A DNA stretch of 64,000 nt from Blochmannia endosymbiont of Camponotus sp. (lineage in GTDB: Bacteria; Pseudomonadota; Gammaproteobacteria; Enterobacterales; Enterobacteriaceae). Shown here in pieces: positions 63,767 to 64,000 of this stretch (the stretch's first letter is position 1; the number at the start of each line of letters is the position of its first letter). The DNA lies in NCBI RefSeq assembly GCF_023586085.1, contig NZ_CP097757.1, forward strand, positions 186,001 through 250,000. Reading direction: 5' to 3'. Under the pieces are notes generated by a model, which had not been told where the DNA came from, made no database searches, and worked only from the letters and a program-made list of their open reading frames with translations. The translations under genes and the position numbers were made by a program.

Positions 63767-64000
63767 TTTTTTACCCCATTTGTTGTGTTTGCTATTTTTT
63801 CAGCATATTTACCTTCTGCATAAGTAACTTGACCCAAAAGAAATACCTCTTTATTTTCTGTAATTATTTTAATACTAGAAGCATGTATATCTCTTTTAAG
63901 CAAAAGGTTTAAACGTATTTGATTAGTAATCAAAGTATCTGTGAAAATAGATTGCAAACATATTGGCGTACCTTGTCGAATTGCATTATAAATATTTTTT
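63739..64000 (-). CDS. dolP: Outer-membrane lipoprotein DolP (YraP), C-terminal part
   Basis: The frame runs off the right edge, so only the last 86 residues are seen. They match the end of E. coli DolP: NIYNAIRQGTPICL against EVYNEIRQGQPIGL, then the second BON domain (TNQIRLNLLLKRDIHASSIKIITENKEVFLLGQVTYAEGKYAEKIANTTNGVKNVTTAFSYA). A TTG at 63957 is not the true start; the frame stays open upstream. DolP supports outer-membrane integrity at division sites. The lipoprotein signal lies beyond the window. Confidence 0.92.
   Translation of the reverse strand, partial: KNIYNAIRQGTPICLQSIFTDTLITNQIRLNLLLKRDIHASSIKIITENKEVFLLGQVTYAEGKYAEKIANTTNGVKNVTTAFSYA

Overview
The window looks like part of the chromosome of a long-term insect endosymbiont of the Enterobacterales, and Candidatus Blochmannia (ant endosymbiont) is the closest fit I know. 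The DNA is strongly AT-rich. Almost every protein aligns end to end with an Escherichia coli counterpart, and short E. coli gene blocks keep their order: mnmG-atp-glmU, rpmH-rnpA-yidD-yidC-mnmE, dnaN-gyrB, lptFG divergent from pepA-holC-valS, lptC-lptA-lptB, ibaG-murA, and zapG-degQ beside rplM-rpsI. Many genes normally inside these blocks are missing (rsmG, atpI, glmS, dnaA, recF, kdsCD, mla genes, rpoN). There are no insertion sequences, phage genes, CRISPR arrays, toxin-antitoxin or restriction genes. Loss of dnaA from the rpmH-dnaN junction is a known trait of Blochmannia and Wigglesworthia. The species cannot be fixed from the window alone.

Layout. 1-1278: the start of metA and a lone tRNA-Ile(GAT), both leftward, then a non-coding stretch where the base skew of the + strand changes sign; this is the likely origin region. 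1279-11869: mnmG, the complete F1Fo ATP synthase operon atpBEFHAGDC, and glmU. 12105-16014 (minus): mnmE, a yidD-yidC reading frame without a stop between them, rnpA and rpmH. 16333-20825: dnaN, gyrB, ibpA. 20975-32815: an AI-2E family membrane protein, glyQS, sodA, tRNA-Pro(CGG), prlC, pitA, ubiA, zur. 33370-39907: dnaB, ssb, the antiporter gene yjcE and the glutamate carrier gene gltP. 40140-46849 (minus): ridA, argI, valS, holC, pepA. 47088-52836: lptF, lptG, an orphan LysR-type regulator, tRNA-Leu(CAA) and a Zur-box-headed zinc ABC transporter cassette. 53775-64000: lptB, lptA, lptC, a 1.9 kb gene desert, ibaG, murA, degQ, zapG, rplM, rpsI, a 1.2 kb desert and the end of dolP.

Functionally the window serves energy generation (ATP synthase), replication (DnaN, GyrB, DnaB, SSB, HolC), translation, cell-wall and LPS precursor supply (GlmU, MurA), LPS export (five of seven Lpt proteins), envelope quality control (DegQ, YidC, DolP) and small-molecule transport. 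Regulation is sparse: one Zur repressor, with a textbook Zur operator 18 kb away in the same window, and one LysR-type protein.

The most unusual signal is a set of long, mismatch-free inverted repeats. Several sit between converging genes (arms of 34, 29, 16 and 13 bp) and may act as two-way terminators. Others lie wholly inside coding sequence: a 40-bp spacerless palindrome in pepA, a 20-bp-arm hairpin in ridA and a 13-bp-arm hairpin in valS. A further one at the end of dolP is an inverted copy of the gene's own last codons. Second in interest are the Zur box with an unrecognised 46-residue membrane peptide in front of aztA/aztB, the YidD-YidC fusion, and a hairpin abutting the ssb ribosome site.
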